A DNA stretch of 64,000 nucleotides from Carnegiea gigantea (lineage: Eukaryota > Streptophyta > Magnoliopsida > Caryophyllales > Cactaceae): contig JAKOGI010000185.1 in NCBI GenBank assembly GCA_029747015.1, positions 273,501-337,500 on the forward strand, given 5' to 3'. The first letter of the stretch is position 1. The number at the start of each line of letters is the position of its first letter. Below the pieces are notes generated by a model. That model was given only the letters and a program-made list of their open reading frames with translations. It was not told the DNA's origin and did not search any database. This document shows positions 13,154 through 24,444 of the stretch, piece after piece. Both the position numbers and the translations under genes were made by a program.

Positions 13154-15295
13154 ATGGGTATCCTAGAAGAGATGGGGTACTGTGCTAACTTTGGGTACTT
13201 CCCTCCTCCTGAGTCTGCCCCAGGGGAAGGAGAAGCAATTCGTGAGGATGAGCCGGAGACAAATGTTGAGGAGGATTACTCTGATGAAGAGGTGGATGTC
13301 GATGAGCTTGAGCGTAGGATGTGGAGAGATAGGATGCTTCTCAAGAAGCTCAAGGAACAGAGCAAAGATAAGAGTAAGGAAGGAGCTGATAGCGCCAAGC
13401 AGCGCCAATCCCAGGAGCAAGCCCGAAGAAAGAAGATGTCACGGGCACAGGATGGAATTCTGAAGTACATGTTGAAAATGATGGAAGTTTGTAAGGCTCA
13501 GGGTTTTGTTTACGGGATTATCCCTGAGAAGGGAAAACCTGTGAGTGGAGCCTCTGACAATCTCCGGGCTTGGTGGAAGGAGAAGGTCCGCTTTGACAGG
13601 AATGGGCCTGCTGCCATTGCCAAGTACCAGGCAGAGAATTCGATTCCCGGGATTAACGAAGACTGCAATGTGGTGTTATCCACTCCTCACACCTTGCAAG
13701 AGCTCCAAGACACCACACTTGGCTCCCTGTTGTCAGCTTTGATGCAGCACTGTGACCCACCCCAGAGGCGTTTCCCTTTGGAGAAGGGTGCTCCCCCGCC
13801 GTGGTGGCCCACTGGCAATGAAGAATGGTGGCCTCAGCTGGGTCTTCCGAAAGATCAGGGCCTACCTCCATACAAGAAACCTCATGATCTCAAGAAGGCC
13901 TGGAAGGTGAGCGTTCTCACAGCTGTGATCAAGCATATGTCCCCTGATATAGCTAAGATCCGGAAGCTTGTTCGCCAGTCGAAGTGCTTGCAAGATAAGA
14001 TGACAGCCAAGGAAAGTGCTACTTGGCTAGCTATCATAAACCAGGAGGAGACCTTGGCTTGGAAATTGTATCCTGATAGGTGCCCACCTCCTTCAGCTGG
14101 TGGGAGCGGGTCTTTGGTCATTAGTGATACTAGTGACTATGATGTTGAAGGGTTGGACACTGATCCCCAAGGCGAAGTAGATGAATGCAAGCCCCAGCAT
14201 GTCAACCTCTTTGATTTTGGGGTGGGGGCTGAGAGACAGAAGTTTGTGGCACCTATGATGGCTCCTGGGATCAAGGGAGAAATTATTGATACAAACATGG
14301 ATTTCACTGAGAAGAGAAAGCAACCACCATCTACATCTCAGATGGTGATGGATCAGAGGGTCTTTGTTTGCGAGTACGCTCAATGCCCTTATGGCGATGG
14401 ACGCCTTGGATTCCTCGATAGGACTTCCCGAAATAATCATCAATTGAACTGCCCGTTCAAGTTTAATCAAGCTCATGGAGCTGGGGTTGCTAATCTTCAG
14501 GACATCCATCAAAATCTCCATTCAGTTGAACCGAAGAACTTCTCAACATCCTTTGCTCAACAAGAAAAGCTGCCCTTGCAATCTGTGACCCAGCCACCAG
14601 CCTCTTTCAATGTGTCTGGTCTTGGACTTACGGAAGATGGCCAGAAGCTGATATCCAGCCTTATGTCAGTTTATGACAATAACCTTCAGCAAAGCAAGAA
14701 TGTGTATTCAAGCGGGACTCCTATGGAAGGTAATGATCGACCCCGGCAAAACACTCAGTTTCAGATGGATGGCAACCTCGGTGGTCAGGTTGTTATGCTT
14801 GGAAAAAATGCTTCGCTGGGAATGAATGTTAACAACAATCAGGCACAGCCAAAGGCTCAGTTTCAGTTTGACAATGGTATTTTTGGCCAGGGGGCTATAC
14901 TTGGAGGCAATGTTGACCAGGCAATGAACATGAACATGAAGAAGCTACAGTTTCAGATGGACGGTGGCTTCTCTGGCCAGAGGACTGCTTTAGGTGGTGG
15001 TGGTGGTGGTTTTCAAGGTACAAACATAGACGCTAACCGGTCTGATCAGAAAGTGCAGCTTGCTGGGGAAAATGGCTTTGGTGGCCAGAGAGCCGTGTTT
15101 GGAAGTAACGTGTCGCAGGGAACCAGCAACATGAGCAGTTCTGTTTTGCCTTCGGGTGAAAACCAGTTGGATCATTGCAATTCTCCTTTTGGGATGACTC
15201 TGAATGACAACATGGTTGACGTTGGATTCAGCGTTCCATTCAACCTTGACTTTGACCAGCTCTCGAGGCAAGATGTTTGCATGTGGAACATCTAA
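13154..15295 (+). CDS. EIL1: EIN3/EIL1-type ethylene-response transcription factor, copy A
   Basis: Nuclear transcription factor family that drives primary ethylene responses; in known plants it is stabilised when EIN2 signalling blocks EBF1/2-SCF degradation, and it binds EIN3-binding sites in ERF1-type promoters. The 713-aa frame has no intron. In order: acidic stretch [19 protein letters not shown] (about 40-58), basic domain [18 protein letters not shown] (about 91-108), DNA-binding core with [33 protein letters not shown] and [18 protein letters not shown], then the Cys/His segment [15 protein letters not shown]...NNHQLNCPF and a Gln/Asn/Gly-rich tail. ATG 13154 is chosen because it directly follows the acceptor and gives the usual MGxxEEMGYC-like start. 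Relative to copy B, A has ETLAWKLY where B has EALARKLY and is shorter in the tail. Whether it corresponds to EIN3 or EIL1 cannot be decided by eye. Confidence 0.95.
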   Translation: MGILEEMGYCANFGYFPPPESAPGEGEAIREDEPETNVEEDYSDEEVDVDELERRMWRDRMLLKKLKEQSKDKSKEGADSAKQRQSQEQARRKKMSRAQDGILKYMLKMMEVCKAQGFVYGIIPEKGKPVSGASDNLRAWWKEKVRFDRNGPAAIAKYQAENSIPGINEDCNVVLSTPHTLQELQDTTLGSLLSALMQHCDPPQRRFPLEKGAPPPWWPTGNEEWWPQLGLPKDQGLPPYKKPHDLKKAWKVSVLTAVIKHMSPDIAKIRKLVRQSKCLQDKMTAKESATWLAIINQEETLAWKLYPDRCPPPSAGGSGSLVISDTSDYDVEGLDTDPQGEVDECKPQHVNLFDFGVGAERQKFVAPMMAPGIKGEIIDTNMDFTEKRKQPPSTSQMVMDQRVFVCEYAQCPYGDGRLGFLDRTSRNNHQLNCPFKFNQAHGAGVANLQDIHQNLHSVEPKNFSTSFAQQEKLPLQSVTQPPASFNVSGLGLTEDGQKLISSLMSVYDNNLQQSKNVYSSGTPMEGNDRPRQNTQFQMDGNLGGQVVMLGKNASLGMNVNNNQAQPKAQFQFDNGIFGQGAILGGNVDQAMNMNMKKLQFQMDGGFSGQRTALGGGGGGFQGTNIDANRSDQKVQLAGENGFGGQRAVFGSNVSQGTSNMSSSVLPSGENQLDHCNSPFGMTLNDNMVDVGFSVPFNLDFDQLSRQDVCMWNI

Positions 15296-16849
15296 GCGAA
15301 TGAGGATGGCATCGCCTGTTTGAGGTTGAATGAGCTCTATATTCTGAGGAGGAGATTGCTTTAGATCTCTTCTGTCACAAGGTGAAAGCTTCACCTCCTG
15401 AATTTTAGTGGTCTTGTCTTTTAAATTTCCTTTTTAGAGTTATCCGAAAACCCTTGTTAGCTTTGCATTTCTTTGCATCGTAGTTAATTTAGGGTTTCAT
15501 AGACAGTTTCCCATCTTGCAGTAGTTGGAGTAGGGCCACACAGATGGGGAAAAGGCCCTTATTTGGACGACTTTTCTTGTTTTGAGACTGCATATATTGT
15601 GGTGTAGCTATGTTGAAAAACCCACAGTAAATAGTATAAATATGGTTTGATCGATAACTCCCTTGCATAAATTGCTTTAATATGTTACTTTCATTAATGG
15701 TGTCTTTAATAGCCTTAGTTGAAGTTGTGGACGGCAAGGGTGAAATAAGTTGTACTCTTGTCTCGGCATGGTAGATTCTTGTTTCATGTATCGCTGGGTG
15801 TGATCATTAGCCTTGGTTGAAGATGTTAATGTCAAGGCTCAAGGAGGTCACCTTGCCTCACCATGGTGGAAAATCTAGAGATGCTAGGACCATGTATTGT
15901 TGGCTGTGATTTATTTCCCTCTTTTTGGGATTGGTTATTTATTTATTTGGCGAATCATTTATGACATCCAAATCTTTTGCAAAAAGCATTTTTTGTGGTT
16001 CTTCGGGGAATGCATGCCCTCTCTTGTCATGGGACTGAGGTTGTTTTCATTTGGATCTCTCTAGGTCCTACCTATTATTACGTAGATAGGATCCACACTA
16101 AGGTGGTATTAGTGCCAATGAATAGTTAGCTCTCAATTTCTTGAATTGAGAAAGGCCTACCCTCTCTAGGTAGAGGAGTAGGGTTGCTTCCATTTGCATC
16201 TCTTTAGATTCGACTTAGATAATAGTGCTAGTACTGGTGTACCTTTATTGCATAGTTAGCCATCCTCGTTTTCTTGAATGACATGGGATGCTTTCGTAAA
16301 ATATTCTTTTGGTAATAACTCTTTCCAATCTTATCGAGTTTGACTCATTTGTAGCCCTCTTCATCAAGAGGTTCGTCTCTTCATTCGGTTTAGATTGGTT
16401 ACCCACAAGAATCAGGAGGCTTCATAGTGGTAAGATACCTTTTCCCTAGCATTGAGGTTTAGGGTTTGATTTTCCCACCCAAAAAAAAAAAAAACTCTAC
16501 AATTTAAATATCCTGTCTTGTAATTTAGAGGTGACTTGGTTCAAAGGAAGGCATGAAATGAAGTTAAGAGGTATGAAAATACTTATTTATGTTGAATATC
16601 ACTTGTTTGGTTCAATCTATAAATGAAAAATTATTTGGAAGATATGGATTTACATAAACGGGAAAGAACTAAGAAGAGGAGGTTCAATTAAACCCATATA
16701 TAAAGTTTTGATTCTACATTTATAACAAGAAAAAAGCGTTTTGTGGTTCTCTCGGGAATGCATACCCTCTTCACTCATAGGGCTAAGTTTGCTTTTATTT
16801 GGATCTCTCCAAATCCTATTTATTATTACATAGATAGGATTGATACTAA
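15296..16849. other. 3' flank of EIN3-like gene A
   Basis: The first part to about 15960 matches the copy B 3' flank closely and should include the 3' UTR. From about 15965 the sequence belongs to a set of locally repeated segments (see 15965-19870). No further gene is visible. Confidence 0.6.
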
Positions 16850-17755
16850 GGGTGTGTTTGGTAGGGGGAAAAATGATTTTCCAAGGAAAATAATTTTCTA
16901 CCTACATTTTCTGCTATTTGGTAGAATGAAAAATCATTTTTCAATACTATAATTCTCAAATGTTTGATACTAATAGGCTAAGCTAATAGATAAACGGTTA
17001 ATTTAGTAGTGCTTACAAAGTCATCAAACAGTCACAAAGTCATAATTCTCAACTGTTTGTTCTCCTTAGCCAAAAAAGGGGAGACCAAAAAAAAAGAGAG
17101 AGAGAGAAATATCACTTCATTCAATTGTTCTCTTTGAATTTTTCAAGCCAAATCCTTCTCAGTTTGTCGCTTTTCGCTAGAAAGCTCTTTGCAGGGTTTT
17201 CACGCTTTACGAGGTGATCGAAAGCGCTACCCAAAAAGTCCTCTCCAAATCCTTCGGTTTTCATCACTTCTTGATAAAGAAGGTCGACGTCGAGCTTGGA
17301 TTTAGATATCTTTTGTAGAGCCACAGCGACTTCTGCCATTTGGGTGAAGATATTTTGAAATTCCAAATCGTCATTACGGGTTCTCTTTCAACTTTTTCTT
17401 GATTCTAATGGCGCACTTGAAGTCGATTTTAAAAACTCTCGAATACAGCGACGAGAGTGCTTCAACCGGTTTCCAACAATAGCGAGAGCCAAAACTTCCA
17501 AATTCAAGAGAGGGAGTGAGGCTTTCGAACGTTGCTGAAACTTTCCTGAAATCGAACAGAAGTTACAGAAGCAGAGTTGTTTTCGAGCCCCAGAAAAATG
17601 ATTTTACGGCCATTTTCACGGGAAAATATTTTCCTTCTCAGGAGGTAAAATCATTTTCCCCTGAAAATGATTTTCCCCTCCACTTTTTACCAAACAACGT
17701 AAAATAAGAAAATCATTTTTCGGAAAAATGATTTTACCCTCTACCAAACACACCC
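16850..17755. mobile_element. PIF/Harbinger-like element with TAA target duplication
   Basis: Perfect 15-bp terminal inverted repeats GGGTGTGTTTGGTAG are flanked by the 3-bp direct repeat TAA (16847-16849 and 17756-17758), the target length and type of PIF/Harbinger elements. Subterminal regions repeat palindromic words such as GGAAAATGATTTTCC. The interior carries a minus-strand fragment of a Myb-like protein, the second gene of autonomous Harbinger elements, but no transposase. A shrunken copy at the same place in copy B (from 31570) shows the insertion predates the tandem duplication. Confidence 0.85.
17121..17366 (-). pseudogene. Myb/SANT-like Harbinger accessory protein, C-terminal fragment
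   Basis: The 81-residue frame reads LYQEVMKTEGFGEDFLGSAF then DHLVKRENPAKSFLAKSDKL and ends RRIWLEKF. From memory of the family this resembles the C-terminal region of plant L10-interacting Myb-domain-like proteins, which derive from or accompany Harbinger ORF1. The SANT-type DNA-binding half is absent, and upstream on the minus strand (17367-17520) no continuous frame joins it. It is read as a relic of the element's own gene; residual translation is not excluded. Confidence 0.55.
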
Positions 17756-19870
17756 TAAAGTTGTATTAGTGCTAGTATGGGCGTACCTTAATGCATGGTT
17801 AGCTATCCTCGATTTCTTGAATTGGGAAAGGCCTACCCTCTCTAGGTAAAGGAATAGGGTTGCTTCCATTTGCATCTCTTTAGATCCTACTCAGATACTA
17901 GTGCCAGTATTGGCGTACCTTTAATGCATAGTTAGCCATCCGCGGCTTCTTGAAGGACATGGAATGCTTTCATAAACTAGTCTTTTTAATAATAGTGCAT
18001 TCCAATTTCATCGGATGTCTTCAAAGACACCGTCTTTAGTTATATTTATGACAGGTGGGTTGGGAGTAGTGGGCACAAATTCAGGAAACTCCTGATGAGT
18101 GGGGAAAGGGGCATATGAAGTGTGTGGGTAAGGTTTCTTCATTGCGGATAAGCATGGACACTCCTACTCCTTTATGAGCTTGCCCATCCTCTTCGTTTGC
18201 AAGTGGGCGAGTGCAAACCTCACTCATTCAATGCCTCTTTGTCTTTTTGGTGATTTTGTTGGCCTCATTATCCCTTTTCTTCTGCTTGGTGTGGCAAAAG
18301 CAAGCAATTTGGTATCGAATGGGATGCGTTTGTGGCTTTTAAGCGGGGAAAGAAATGCTGCCTGCTTTTCTCTTAACAAAGCTAATGTAATGGATTGTTT
18401 GGCTAATTTTGGCTAATTTTATCTGAGTGTAGTGTTTGAAGTTTCCTAGTGAGCAGACTTGGGAGCAAGTGCAGTCAAAGTTAGGTGAAGGCTGGCACAG
18501 GTCTGAGGTCTGTGTCATGTTCACTTCTCTTTCTGCATATCTTCCTTGGATTTGGAAGGATATTTCTCCACCCTCTAGTCTTGTCATTATAGTAGATTCC
18601 TAAATCCTAATTCCCCCACCCTTAAAAAATCATTGTAGTTTATAGACATGTTAATTTCTCCATCATTTACATCAAGGTAGGGTTTGATTCACCATTTTTA
18701 AGGTTTAGGATGGGAATAGAATTATTTATTCCCATAGCTTATGTTTGGTTGGTTTTTTTTAAACCTCGAAATCGCATTCCGGGAGAGATTAATTAACCCA
18801 TAAGGTACGAGTTTATTCGAACTTTGAGCACCCCTGATTGTTGTGCACCTATACCTCTATGTATCACTTTTACTCATACCTTTAACAAACAAAATAGGTA
18901 TGAGAATCAATGATGTGTAGAACTCATATCTAAATTAAATCAGAATCAGAATTATTCTCATACTAATTAGTTTTATTCCTAGTTCCTTTTGATTTTGACT
19001 TAATTAAGTCAAATGCGACCTTAGATTACCTTTCCATGTGAGAAAGTTGGGTTCAAATACCAGTAGATATAGAAGTGCTGGCACCCTTAGTTGCACCCTT
19101 CGCCATCCTTTCTTATGAAGGTGACCACATGTGATGAGTGTGTGCCTTTGAATTTGACAAAGCATTTGAAGACCACCCCTCTTTAAAAAATGCGTGTAAA
19201 AAAAATATGATTAAGATTGATGTAGGCATAATTCGAATTTAGAGTTTGATATTAACTACATATTCAACCAACTAAAAACGTTATGATTCTGGAGAATGGC
19301 CCTAAGCTTTCTATTTATTTCAGGCATATGAGACATATGAGAAGTGGCGAGCATGGTCGTCGATCTATGGCTACATAAACCAGGCGAAATTTAGTGTTAG
19401 ATTGTTATGTGTCAAATTGCCAATTTTCTTTTGAATAATAATTTAAAAAAAAAGACATGTACAGTTACGAGGGTGAATGATCCAATAGTTTAGTGCTAGA
19501 ATCGAATTTGAGTCATTTATAGCCCTCTTCATCAAGAGATTCATCTCTTCATTCGGACTGGGTTAGGGAACCACATGAATCAATATGTCTCGTAGTGGTA
19601 AGACACTTTTCCCTAAAATTGAGGTTTAGGGTTCGATTTTCTCACCCCCAAAAACAAAATTCTACAATTTTGATATCCTATCGTAGAATTTAGAGGCTGT
19701 TTGGTTCAAAAGTTGGCATGAAATGAAGCCAAGATGAATGAAAATGGTTATTTATGTTGACTATCAATTTTTGGATTCAATCTACAAATGAAAAATTGAT
19801 TCAAAAGATATGGATTTACATAAATAGAAAAGAAGGGAAGTTTAGTTAAACCCATATATATAAGTTTGAG

Positions 19871-20004
19871 TGATTTCTCAAGAATGTGATTTCTAATTTT
19901 CAAAAATTTATGAATTATGAATCGAATGAGCCTAATAAGTTGTGAAGTGCATTAATCCTCCGTACCCACGGCCTTTACTCCTAACTCTGGTGTAGTATTA
20001 GGGG
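19871..20004. other. Duplicated flank ahead of the hAT insertion in copy A
   Basis: Matches copy B at about 31745-31834. No gene. It provides the left flank for comparing the filled and empty hAT site. Confidence 0.6.
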
Positions 20005-20711
20005 CAGGGATGCCAGTTGGGCGGGGATTGGGGCCCCGTCCCGTATTAGGGAAAAATCTCCATCCCCAATAGGGATGGGGACGAGAATGGGGACAGACAT
20101 AAATCTCCAAGCTGGGATGGGGACAGGGACGGGTCGAAAATTTTTTCCGTCCCTGTCCCCGCTTCCCTACTCAAGAAAATATCCTTGTTCCCGTCCTCAT
20201 TTTCTCATCCCCGGTTGGGAAAAAATTCTTATTCCCGTCCCCGCATATTAATGTAAAATCAAATATGAGCGTTTTAGTTGTGAACATAATACTAATAGTA
20301 TATCGGTACATTAAGTTTAAAAAAACCACAGATTGTATGAACTTATTTTGTATAATTTGTGCATTGCTAGACTTATGTTGTATGGACTTGTTAAACTTTA
20401 ATTTAGGTTAGATTGCAAACTTTAATGAAATGTGGAATTATGGTGCATGGAGTCTACAAGAACTTATTGTATAATTAATTGGGTTAGGATTTAGGGATGA
20501 AAAATTGGGCTTTCATCCAAAACTTGTAATATAGTTATCAGAAAGGAAGGGAAAAAAAGGTGGATAAAAATTCCCGCTGAGGTCCAGTCGGGGATTAGAT
20601 TCCCACTGTGAACGGGGTCGGGGGGACATTTTTTCCCCGCAACGGGAAATGGGGCAGGGATGGGGACGAGGAATATGTCCTCATCCCCAACCCACTCCGT
20701 TGCCATCCCCG
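20005..20711. mobile_element. Non-autonomous hAT-like element, copy A only
   Basis: Begins CAGGGATGCCAG and ends TTGCCATCCCCG; the ends are imperfect inverted repeats rich in GGGGATGGGGA words, like the element at 7282-8028. Flanks are ATTAGGGG (19997-20004) and ATTAGGAC (20712-20719), an 8-bp duplication with two changes. Copy B at 31835-31842 has the single unfilled ATTAGGGC followed by the same flank, so B preserves the pre-insertion site. No transposase frame. Confidence 0.88.
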
Positions 20712-20719
20712 ATTAGGAC

Positions 20720-21003
20720 AAAGGCAGGATGCCATTTTATCGACACCAATGAAAGAAGAACAGAAGAGAGTTGGGTCTTTGCAAATTCTTCAAGACAACT
20801 TTTTGGATCATATAAAGCCCAGCCCATTGAAAGCTGATTTGAAGCAGTGTATTGATAAGTGGACCACATATTGGCTTGTGCATTGGGCTTTATCCAGTGT
20901 GGTACCGCATGCAACTGGGCTCAACTATGTCCAATTGAAGAGGCAACTTAAGGACATTAAACTGAAAATGGGGCTTGTTCATTTCAATTTCTATAAAGCA
21001 TAA
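20720..21003 (+). pseudogene. Decayed open frame shared with copy B
   Basis: About 90 codons (core words ADLKQCIDKWTTYW, SSVVPHATGLNYVQLKRQL) aligned with 31848-32117 in copy B. I do not recognise the family. Over the aligned codons I count about 13 replacement and 4 silent differences, close to neutral expectation, so it is probably not under protein constraint. In copy A the upstream part of the frame comes from the hAT element. It might be a captured gene fragment or chance conservation. Confidence 0.35.
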
Positions 21004-22425
21004 ACTAATGGTGAATGGTAAGATTTAGCGGTAAAAAGCAGTGAGCAGCGGTAAAAAAAATTGTGTAAAACAGTAGTAAGAGGTAATAAGCATCTGCAAG
21101 AGTTTATGGTAAACAACAACTAGCAGTGAAAGGCAATAGGTGATACACCAGCACTACTTGTGGAAGGAACGAGCCCTCAAGGGAAGGGAAAATGAAAGAA
21201 GTTTAGGTAATAAAGATCGCAATACAGTTTCGTTCCCTTCGCCTATTCTAAAAAGGAAATGGTGGATCTTTTTCACACGGACAAAAGCATGCCCAAGTTA
21301 AATAAGACAACATGCCAATTATTTGTACAATGAACCTTTTATTTGTAAAATAAACCTTTTGTTCATGTCTTACAACTTATTTTATTGAACACAAATTCTT
21401 GGGTAAGACGGTATCAAACGAGAGTTATGGTGAGACATACTCTTTTAGAAGTGATTTTTGAAAAGTTTTGAAACGACTAATAGCGTACCAAGTAATAACT
21501 TTTATCGTAGTTATCCTTAAATGAATTATTAATCACTTTTGTATTGGTTGAAAGTCATCATAAAAAATGCTCGCCTCACAATAAATCTTAGATGAACAAT
21601 GTCACATAACACCTTCTATCTATTGAAAGAACATTCCCCAACATAAATCTTGAAGGTTAGCTCCTTTCACAGGATAAGTAATGATAAGAGTAGTTGCAGC
21701 CTCACGTTCCATAAGCCCCACCCTTGTTCCACATATGAATCTTGCAGCCCATGTTTCATCGTGCTTGGAAGTCGGAACGCAATTCGAACTGAGGCTGAGT
21801 TTCAGATTGTGGTCCAATTTTTTGATTTTTTTTCTTTATTTTTTGTTCAAAATTCATTTTTTTGGGACTTCAAAGATAAGGCTGTGTTATGAGGTAGATT
21901 CATAACAAATGTTTATTTGGTGATCTAAATTGGAGTTTTATAGGTTGTGGAAGTGAATGTTAAAACTTCGTAGTAATGCAGATTGTAGAGTTGTTAGAAT
22001 TTCAAAAACTGAAACTTACATTGCAGATGCTCTGCAGCTCTGACAGTCCCAATATGAGTATAGTTTGGAGAAATATACTGGTGAGTATGATTCAATTTTC
22101 ATGGGTCAAAAATTGGGATGCCAATTGATCCAAACCCACTCCATCCATTGGATGGTGTTATTTTTATCCAGATAGCTTAAAGCCCAGGTCTCAACTTGAC
22201 ACTTTTGGATGAGGCAAATACTGTGCAGTTGTACCTGTCTTGTCCATCCTAATTCGTACACAGAGAGAACAGCTTCCCAATTTCCCCAAACCCTAAATTT
22301 GTTTTTGACACCCTTCATTTACTCTTCCACTGAAATCAAGGCAACCAATTTGACTTGAAACTACTCAAAGACATACCCAACTCATCATGGCTCGTGCAAT
22401 TTTGCCCCTCATTTCACAACCCAAC
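21004..22425. other. Noncoding end of copy A
   Basis: Matches copy B about 32118-33600 with many small changes. On the minus strand, about 21640-21817 (EREAATTLIITYPVKG, NLQDLCWGMF) and about 32740-32960 in copy B (EREAATALIVVYAVKG, TLQDLCWGIF) encode related peptides of unknown family that look like a shared gene fragment. A CCCAA microsatellite (about 22420-22438) sits at the duplication edge. Confidence 0.45.
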
Positions 22426-23294
22426 CCAACCCAACCCAAAGCAATAATTCAACCTTTCACAGAGCTGCTTCATCATATATTCATATGACAATTCTGGATA
22501 GAAGTAATCGGCCACTACTAATCAAAGAGTATTAGACAATAAATGTTGGCTTGTTAGACAACAATCTAAAAGCATGTGTAGTCATCATATCAAAAGCTCA
22601 AACTGGAAACAACCTCGCAAAAGTCGTTCCTAAGAACAACTCAAACAGATTAAAATGCAAAGGAAAATATAAGAAGGGAAAGAAAGACATGAAAAATCAT
22701 AGATTAGCATTACATGGCGAAAATAATGATCCGTTGGAATAAAACTTGTAACTAATTAAACTATGAAACCATTAAATATACATCATAAAAAGAAGATTTA
22801 AGACCGTGTTCGACAACAGCATTTTCGATAGCGTTTAGTGTTTTGACCGGGTCAATACACTAATTTCTTAATTTTTAGTGTTCGATAAATTAGTATTTTG
22901 ACTAGCATTTTAAGTAGCATTTAGCGTTTTAAGCAGCGTTTTTGAAAAGTTAATAGTATTAACGTTGGACATTTAAAAGTAGCGTTTCATATTTTTTAAC
23001 TAAAAAATATCCTTTATATATTTTATCTTTACAAATTATTTATACCCTTTTATATCAATTTATATTAATCAGCTAACATAACAGCTAAATTTACCAAATA
23101 CATTAGTTTCAATCGCTAATCTAAACAGCTATCTGCTAATAGCTAAATTAGAATCACTATCCGCTATCTAAACAGTATCCACTATATGAACCACTGTCCG
23201 CTACCTAAACAGCTAATTTTGTCAAACAGAGCCTAAATCATGCATATCTCTTTTGGGTGTTAGTTTATCCATTTGGTAGAGTTTTGGAAATTAT
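22426..23294. other. Junction between duplication copies A and B
   Basis: About 870 bases with no counterpart elsewhere in the duplication. It holds the MITE at 22802-23233 and a 63-codon Lys/Asn-rich frame (22551-22742) without recognisable features, which I do not call a gene. Confidence 0.5.
22802..23233. mobile_element. Tourist/Harbinger-like MITE with TAA target duplication
   Basis: Starts GACCGTGTTCGACAA and ends with the inverted partner TTGTCAAACAGAGCC, flanked by TAA on both sides (22799-22801 and 23234-23236). 432 bp, AT-rich, no coding capacity. Inside, AGCGTTT-like and CTAAACAGCTA words recur as subterminal repeats. It lies in the short spacer between the two duplicated copies. 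Confidence 0.8.
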
Positions 23295-23376
23295 ATATTA
23301 GTAATTCTTAAATGACTTAAAAATATATTTTTTTAAATATTCTTGTAACTAATAAATGAGGTCAATGTCTCTTAGG

Positions 23377-23843
23377 TAGGGTGGGGCAACAGTCAGGTAC
23401 CCATTGTGTTAAATGGATAAGCCCATTTAAAATAAGGCTAATAAAAGGTCAGATCAACAATGAACTGGGTCACTAGTGGGCTGACCTATTAAGGCATATT
23501 AACGGGCCCGACCGAATCGCCCCATTAACAGCCCGTTTAGTGACCCATTATTTTTTTAACAATACTTGACGCACTAGTTTATATATTCTAATTAGTTAAG
23601 ATTATTACCAACACTTTATACATAACAATAATTATTATACATAATTTTTTTAATGCAAATTTGTTCCATTTTAAAACCGGCCAAAAGTGAATCATCTATG
23701 GGTCGACCCGACCTGACCAGTTTATTTGCACAAAAGACCCAACTCGGCCCAAATAATTAACAGGCCAACCATAGTCCGGTCCAGTTTACTTTGTAAACGG
23801 GTCGGCCCTAATCTTACCCGACCCGATCCATTGTCCACCCCTA
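23377..23843. mobile_element. Non-autonomous hAT-like element, copy B only
   Basis: Begins TAGGGTGGGGCAAC and ends ATTGTCCACCCCTA, flanked by a perfect 8-bp repeat CTCTTAGG (23369-23376 and 23844-23851). Copy A at about 10030 has CTCTTAGG once with no insert, the empty site. The interior repeats GGCCCGACC and GGGTCGACCCGACC-like words; there is no transposase frame. Confidence 0.9.
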
Positions 23844-24345
23844 CTCTTAGGTAATAAATTTACATGGCGTATTTTCATACCAACTTTGTTAGTGTCTGAC
23901 ATTACCGATAATCCCATTTTTCAACCAACAATTTCACATCCAACATATTTAATCTACATTTATACCTGGGTTGCTGAGATTTAGCAATGAAGGATATTGC
24001 CTCACAAACCAATATTAAGGTGACCAAAAAAGTAAGAAAATCAGAATCAGGAGCCTTGTGGATTTCTTGCATTTCCCTTTTTTTGGATTTAAACCATATA
24101 TGTGCTAGGCCTTGTGCTGATTTTTACTTCTGTAAAAATTTCAAATATGATAAATTATCCCATGTTTGAGGGAACATTTGCGATCCTGGTCCAAGAAAAG
24201 GAAATGAAAAAAAAAAAAAAAAAGAAGAAGATGATTTTCCATTAATCTATTTTTAAAAGCATATCCTATCAATGGATACTAAATACTTGTGTCAGATAGT
24301 TTAAAATAAGTGCATATGACCATGAGTTAACGCAATGGAAAAAAG

Positions 24346-24346
24346 C

Positions 24347-24411
<65 letters not shown>

Positions 24412-24444
24412 TATTATATATATATATATATATATTATATATAT
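24346..24444. repeat. Long TA microsatellite
   Basis: About 100 bp of near-pure TA with a few TATTATA interruptions, able to form hairpins. Copy A has only a short TATATAT at the matching place (about 10530). Confidence 0.95.

Larger units (their letters stand above)
15965..19870. repeat. Nest of local diverged direct repeats
   Basis: Several stretches recur inside copy A: 15965-16060 with 16730-16850; 16080-16300 with 17760-17980; 16340-16720 with 19505-19870. The copies share long words such as GCCTACCCTCTCTAGGTA, TTGCTTCCATTTGCATCTCT and CTCTTCATCAAGAG. The last pair carries tRNA-like promoter words (TAGTGGTAAGA, then GGTTCGATTT) followed by an A-run, as in a short SINE. Copy B retains only the first set, so B lost the region or A gained it. 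No gene is seen; the open frame near 18174-18416 has no family resemblance I can name. Confidence 0.65.
9955..22425. repeat. Tandem segmental duplication, copy A
   Basis: From about 9955 the sequence matches 23295 onward in the same orientation, and the match runs through the EIN3-like gene to about 22425 (matching about 33600). Homology is shown by the intergenic stretch after CTCTTAGGTAATAA, both EIN3-like genes, their 3' flanks and the shared open frame at 20720/31848. Copy A is longer because it kept a Harbinger-like element, local repeats (15.9-19.9 kb) and a hAT insertion that B lacks. Borders are approximate, set where similarity fades. Confidence 0.9.

Noticed and set aside
14093..14521. 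142-codon minus-strand frame inside EIN3-like gene A
   Set aside because: Antisense shadow of a constrained coding region; the partner frame in copy B is broken into two.
18174..18416. 80-codon frame in the local-repeat region of copy A
   Set aside because: No recognisable motif, no partner in copy B, and surrounded by repeats; not supportable as a gene.
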